Assembly: GCA_934663885.1 (NCBI GenBank)
Contig: CAKUKW010000055.1
Location: forward strand, 1-10,058
Origin: an uncultured Tidjanibacter sp.
Lineage (GTDB): Bacteria > Bacteroidota > Bacteroidia > Bacteroidales > Rikenellaceae
DNA: 10,058 nt
Reading direction: 5' to 3'
Shown: piece by piece, positions 7,401 to 10,058 of the stretch
Layout: every line of letters begins with the position of its first letter
Position numbering within the stretch: the first letter of the stretch is position 1
Program-made: the position numbers and the translations under genes
The notes under the pieces: generated by a model
The model's database searches: none
The model's input: only the letters and a program-made list of their open reading frames with translations
Told to the model about the DNA's origin: nothing

Positions 7401-7417
7401 TTTCAGGTAAATTAAAA
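7401..7417. repeat. 17-bp direct repeat, copy 2 (between kinase terminator and beta-barrel start)
   Basis: An identical copy of the 17-mer at 7074-7090, here non-coding, overlapping the U run of the kinase terminator and 84 bp upstream of the beta-barrel start. Confidence 0.6.
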
Positions 7418-7439
7418 ACAGGAGGCCTTACACCCCCTG
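7414..7439 (-). terminator. Intrinsic terminator after the nucleoside kinase
   Basis: On the minus strand CAGGGGG (complement of 7433-7439) pairs with CCTCCTG (complement of 7419-7425) around a 7-nt loop: seven pairs with one G:U, followed at once by UUUUU and then AAUUU. It starts 28 bp beyond the kinase stop. This is the best terminator in the window. Confidence 0.8.
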
Positions 7440-7467
7440 CTCCATTTATCGGTCAATACTGAATTAC

Positions 7468-9138
7468 CTAATATTTAAAACTGCTTCCGCCTATGAATTC
7501 CCTGAGTATGGAAGTCGGCGGTATCTCATCCGGGTCTATATTAAGGAAATTGTCAAGGAATTTCAGCAGCCGGCGCGCTTCCCCGTACTCCGGTTCGGTA
7601 TTGGGTACCTTATAAAGCAGGGGTTCAACATAACGGCGCAGTACCGGGATTTCATAGAACAGCGAAGAGTTGAACATCACGTCGGCATTCTCCTGATAGG
7701 GGAAAATGTATTTGTCCTCCCCCGCCCTGACGCTGCCCCAGCGCTTCAGGGTCGAAAGGGCGTCGGCGCCGCGGGTTTCGTTGTCGCGCACAATACGCCT
7801 TATAAGGCGGTTGTCCGTTGTCGGTATCCTCGAAATATCGTCCATCGCTATCGAAGTGAAGGCCGATATATAGACTTTGAATTTGTAGTCGTCGGCTATC
7901 TCCGAGGTCAGTTTCGGGTTGAGGCCGTGTATGCCCTCCACTATCAGCATCGACCGCTGGTCGAGTTTCAGGGGAGACTCGTGCCACTGTCGTTTACCGG
8001 TGATGAAATCGTAGCGCGGTATCTCCACGCTCTCGCCAGCGAAAAGGCGTTTGAGATGCTCATTGAACGTTTTAAGGTCGAGCGCATCTATAGTCTCATA
8101 ATCGTAATCTCCCTTTTCGTCGCGCGGGGTCTGCTCCCTCTCCACGAAATAGTCGTCGAGGGAAATAAGCACGGGCTTCAATCCCAGTATCCTGAGCTGT
8201 ATACCAAGCCTTTTGGCAAACGTCGTCTTTCCGCTGGAAGACGGGCCCGATATAAGTACGAGCCTCGCCCCGCGGCTGCGGTTGGCTTCGTCTATACTGT
8301 CGGCGATGCTTGCGAATTTTTTTTCATGGAACGCTTCCGCCACCTTAATAAGGTCGCTGGCCTCTCCCGCGAGTATGTTGGTATTCAGCGAGCCTATGTT
8401 CGAAACGTCCATTACACTTACCCAATCCCTGTATTCGGAAAAGATATCGAACATTTTATCCTGGTCGACCATATCATCTAGCCCCGTGGGTTCCGTACGT
8501 TTCGGAACGGCGATATACATGCCTTTGTAGTAAGGCTTGAGATCGTAAAGGTAAAGGAACGACGTGTTCGGTGCCAGGGCCCCGAAGAAAAAGCCGGGAA
8601 TATCGGCAAGGCTGCTGAGCGTGACGTAAAGCCTGGGCCTCGTCTCCAGTAACGCAACCTTGTCATAAAACCCGAGGCGGGCGTAAATCTCCTTTACTTC
8701 CTCCGCCGGGGCTTTGGAGCTTACGATAGGTATCTTTTGCGTTATCAGCTCGTCCATGCGGGCCTTTATGCGATCCACGTCCTCCTGCGAAATCTTCTCC
8801 ATTCCCTCTATCTCGCAGTAAAACCCTTTCGACACCGAATTGGGTATCCTGAATCGTTTGCCGGGGAAAAGGTCATGGACGGCCTTCTGAAGGGTAAAGA
8901 AAAGTGTGCGCTGGTAAACGCGTATTCCCTCGAAATGGGTTATATCGATAAACCTCACTTCCACCGGTTCGAATATCCGGTAGTCGAGCTCCTTTATGGC
9001 GTTATTAACGTATGCCGCGAGGTAAGGCATGGGTGGCTCGGGCAGCATCCTTATTATTTCTGATAGCGACGAGCCCATCTCGACAGTAATGTTACCGCAA
9101 CTGTTCTCGCACTTTATCTGGATCAGATTTCCATTCAT
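7468..9138 (-). CDS. Nucleoside (uridine) kinase with N-terminal TGS/ThrRS-like domains
   Basis: A 556-residue cytoplasmic protein. Residues about 1-62 fit a TGS domain, and about 63-240 match the region that in this family resembles the threonyl-tRNA synthetase second additional domain (FIDITHFEGIRVYQRTLFFTLQKA at 63-86). Residues about 285-490 are a PRK/uridine-kinase P-loop domain: Walker A GPSSSGKTT at 298-306, SLDDYF at 326-331, the DYDYETIDALD substrate region at 344-354, and IVEGIHGLN at 399-407. It should phosphorylate a nucleoside, probably uridine or cytidine, with NTP; the substrate is inferred from family. No synthetase catalytic domain is present. I chose the ATG at 9138 (MNGNLIQIKCEN) because the TGS begins there and because the open extension to 9267 would cover the candidate promoter at 9239-9246 and shows no homology. 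It is followed by a terminator and divergent from a 5'-nucleotidase gene. Confidence 0.88.
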   Translation of the reverse strand: MNGNLIQIKCENSCGNITVEMGSSLSEIIRMLPEPPMPYLAAYVNNAIKELDYRIFEPVEVRFIDITHFEGIRVYQRTLFFTLQKAVHDLFPGKRFRIPNSVSKGFYCEIEGMEKISQEDVDRIKARMDELITQKIPIVSSKAPAEEVKEIYARLGFYDKVALLETRPRLYVTLSSLADIPGFFFGALAPNTSFLYLYDLKPYYKGMYIAVPKRTEPTGLDDMVDQDKMFDIFSEYRDWVSVMDVSNIGSLNTNILAGEASDLIKVAEAFHEKKFASIADSIDEANRSRGARLVLISGPSSSGKTTFAKRLGIQLRILGLKPVLISLDDYFVEREQTPRDEKGDYDYETIDALDLKTFNEHLKRLFAGESVEIPRYDFITGKRQWHESPLKLDQRSMLIVEGIHGLNPKLTSEIADDYKFKVYISAFTSIAMDDISRIPTTDNRLIRRIVRDNETRGADALSTLKRWGSVRAGEDKYIFPYQENADVMFNSSLFYEIPVLRRYVEPLLYKVPNTEPEYGEARRLLKFLDNFLNIDPDEIPPTSILREFIGGSSFKY

Positions 9139-9197
9139 ATCGATTCTTATTCCGGCATACTTAAAGCGAAGCCGTATTTTGTTAAAATTAAAAATAT

Positions 9198-9205
9198 TAT
9201 CTTTG
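9198..9205 (+). promoter_or_regulatory. Candidate -7 box for the 5'-nucleotidase gene
   Basis: TATCTTTG matches TAnnTTTG exactly. A TTTG at 9178-9181 lies upstream with a 16-bp gap, shorter than the usual 19-21. The implied leader is about 110 nt and includes the hairpin at 9296-9317. A weaker match, TCTGTTTG at 9269-9276, is an alternative nearer the start codon. Confidence 0.35.
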
Positions 9206-9238
9206 TATTGATAACATTGTCTCACTGCATATATTGTG

Positions 9239-9246
9239 CAAATATA
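9239..9246 (-). promoter_or_regulatory. Candidate -7 box for the nucleoside kinase
   Basis: The minus strand reads TATATTTG, identical to the gcvP box, with a TTG (complement of 9265-9267) 18 bp upstream that may serve as the -33 element. The start at 9138 is about 95 bp downstream of the likely transcript start. The box lies just beyond the plus-strand box at 9198-9205, so the two promoters would overlap. Confidence 0.5.
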
Positions 9247-9295
9247 ATGCAAGCCGCGTGCAATCAAGTCTGTTTGAATTGCCGAGGCGTAGCTT

Positions 9296-9317
9296 ATATT
9301 CTACAAAAATAGAATAT
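9296..9317. repeat. Hairpin dyad 3 nt before the 5'-nucleotidase start codon
   Basis: ATATTCTA (9296-9303) and TAGAATAT (9310-9317) are exact reverse complements around CAAAAA; only TTT separates it from the ATG at 9321. In the mRNA an 8-bp stem would lie where the ribosome binds, so it could limit translation; as DNA it could be an operator. The stem is weak, with only two G:C pairs possible. Confidence 0.5.
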
Positions 9318-9320
9318 TTT

Positions 9321-10058
9321 ATGGCCATTTCCCCACTGAAAATAAAATTTAGCTGGTTTGTAACATTGCTGCTGGCGAGCATGACACTATTCGGGTGCAA
9401 GACCCGGCAGGAAACAATTTATATAATCTCGACCAACGATATACACGGTGCCTTCGAGAATATTCCCAATCTTGCAACCGTGGTTGAGAATTACAGGTCG
9501 CAGGATACGGCCTCGGTATTCCTCGTCGACGCCGGCGACCGCTGGACGGGTAATCCATACGTCGATATGGCCGTCGAGGACGGCGTACGCGTGGACGGAA
9601 AGCCCATTATCGACCTTATGAATTCGCTGGGTTACGACGCAGCGACATTCGGCAACCATGAATTTGACAAAGGGCTGGCACATCTCGACAACAGGACGCG
9701 CGGCGCCGATTTTCCCGTCATTCTGGCAAATGTGGATACCCGTGAATCAGCCCTCGCCCAACCCGAACCTTATATCATACTTACAAGTAAAGGGGGAAAG
9801 AGGCTGGCGCTGGTAGGGCTCATAACCAATTTCATAAACGGGCACCCCGACGGCAAGGACGAAATCTTTGAAGGCACCAGGTTCCCTTCCCCTTACGAAA
9901 CGGCAGAAAAATATACAAGCCTGGGACACAGGAACGAAGTATTGATAGCCCTTACGCACACGGGAGACGACGCCGATTCTTTGATGGCTTTGCACGTGCC
10001 GGGTTACGACCTGATAATAGGCGGACATACCCACCGCGTGATAGACCGGCTCAACCCC
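9321..10058 (+). CDS. UshA/5'-nucleotidase-family metallophosphoesterase lipoprotein (partial, runs off right edge)
   Basis: The frame is open for 246 codons from the ATG at 9321 to the last base. Residues 1-25 are a lipoprotein signal with lipobox LFGC, lipidation at C26, so the enzyme should be anchored in the envelope outside the cytoplasm. Dinuclear-metal motifs of calcineurin-like phosphoesterases appear in order: STNDIHG (37-43; D40, H42), DAGD (70-73), GNHE (111-114), an H in ALTHTGDD (H213) and GGHTH (234-238). These fit the N-terminal catalytic domain of 5'-nucleotidases and UDP-sugar hydrolases, which release phosphate from nucleotides. Whether the C-terminal substrate-binding domain (5_nucleotid_C) follows cannot be seen; in Bacteroidota it is often encoded separately. 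It is divergent from the nucleoside kinase, with a possible hairpin against its start codon. Isoleucine codons are 10 ATA, 5 ATT and 4 ATC. Confidence 0.92.
   Translation, partial: MAISPLKIKFSWFVTLLLASMTLFGCKTRQETIYIISTNDIHGAFENIPNLATVVENYRSQDTASVFLVDAGDRWTGNPYVDMAVEDGVRVDGKPIIDLMNSLGYDAATFGNHEFDKGLAHLDNRTRGADFPVILANVDTRESALAQPEPYIILTSKGGKRLALVGLITNFINGHPDGKDEIFEGTRFPSPYETAEKYTSLGHRNEVLIALTHTGDDADSLMALHVPGYDLIIGGHTHRVIDRLNP

Noticed and set aside
9139..9267. N-terminal extension of the kinase to an ATG at 9267
   Set aside because: It would cover the TATATTTG box and adds 43 residues without similarity to a TGS domain; the ATG at 9138 fits the family start.
9747..10034. Minus-strand open frames in 9349-10034
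   Set aside because: The plus strand encodes a lipoprotein signal and all metal motifs of the 5'-nucleotidase family over the same bases.

Overview
The window reads as ordinary chromosomal DNA from a Bacteroidota bacterium, most likely Bacteroidales. Pointers are the AT-rich -7 boxes of the TAnnTTTG type in front of several genes, little sign of Shine-Dalgarno sequences, a CxCxC-tailed SlyD, a TGS/SAD-type nucleoside kinase, a ResB-like protein with the Bacteroidota-style LGSxDM stretch, and a small outer-membrane beta-barrel protein. Isoleucine is often written ATA. I see no tRNA, rRNA, CRISPR array, insertion sequence, integrase, prophage gene or attachment site.

Layout. Left edge (1-51, minus): first 17 codons of a gene resembling HsdR-N-like proteins. 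126-1775 (minus): exported MuiA-family (DUF4140/DUF4139) protein with a perfect AT-rich dyad just upstream. 2019-2558 (minus): SlyD-type FKBP prolyl isomerase, followed by an intrinsic terminator. 2657-5500 (minus): full-length glycine dehydrogenase (P protein of the glycine cleavage system). 5714-6646 (plus): six-segment membrane protein resembling a stand-alone ResB. 6643-7317 (minus): exported beta-barrel protein whose stop overlaps the previous stop tail to tail. 7468-9138 (minus): nucleoside (uridine) kinase fused to threonyl-tRNA-synthetase-like N-terminal domains, with a clear terminator. 9321 to the right edge (plus): lipoprotein of the UshA/5'-nucleotidase metallophosphoesterase family, cut by the window.

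How the genes relate. gcvP and slyD are co-oriented 98 bp apart and may be one transcript ending at the hairpin near 1965-1994. The kinase and the 5'-nucleotidase are divergent over 182 bp, with candidate promoter boxes facing across each other. They could form a salvage pair: nucleotide dephosphorylation outside the cytoplasm, then rephosphorylation of the nucleoside inside. The remaining genes look like unlinked housekeeping or envelope functions. No stretch over 300 bp lacks a gene; the largest gap is 1776-2018 and holds the muiA control region and the slyD terminator.

I did not find a convincing new multi-gene system. The items most worth a second look are the dyads placed against start codons or promoter boxes, the kinase/nucleotidase divergent pair, the orphan ResB-like protein and the cysteine-rich SlyD tail.
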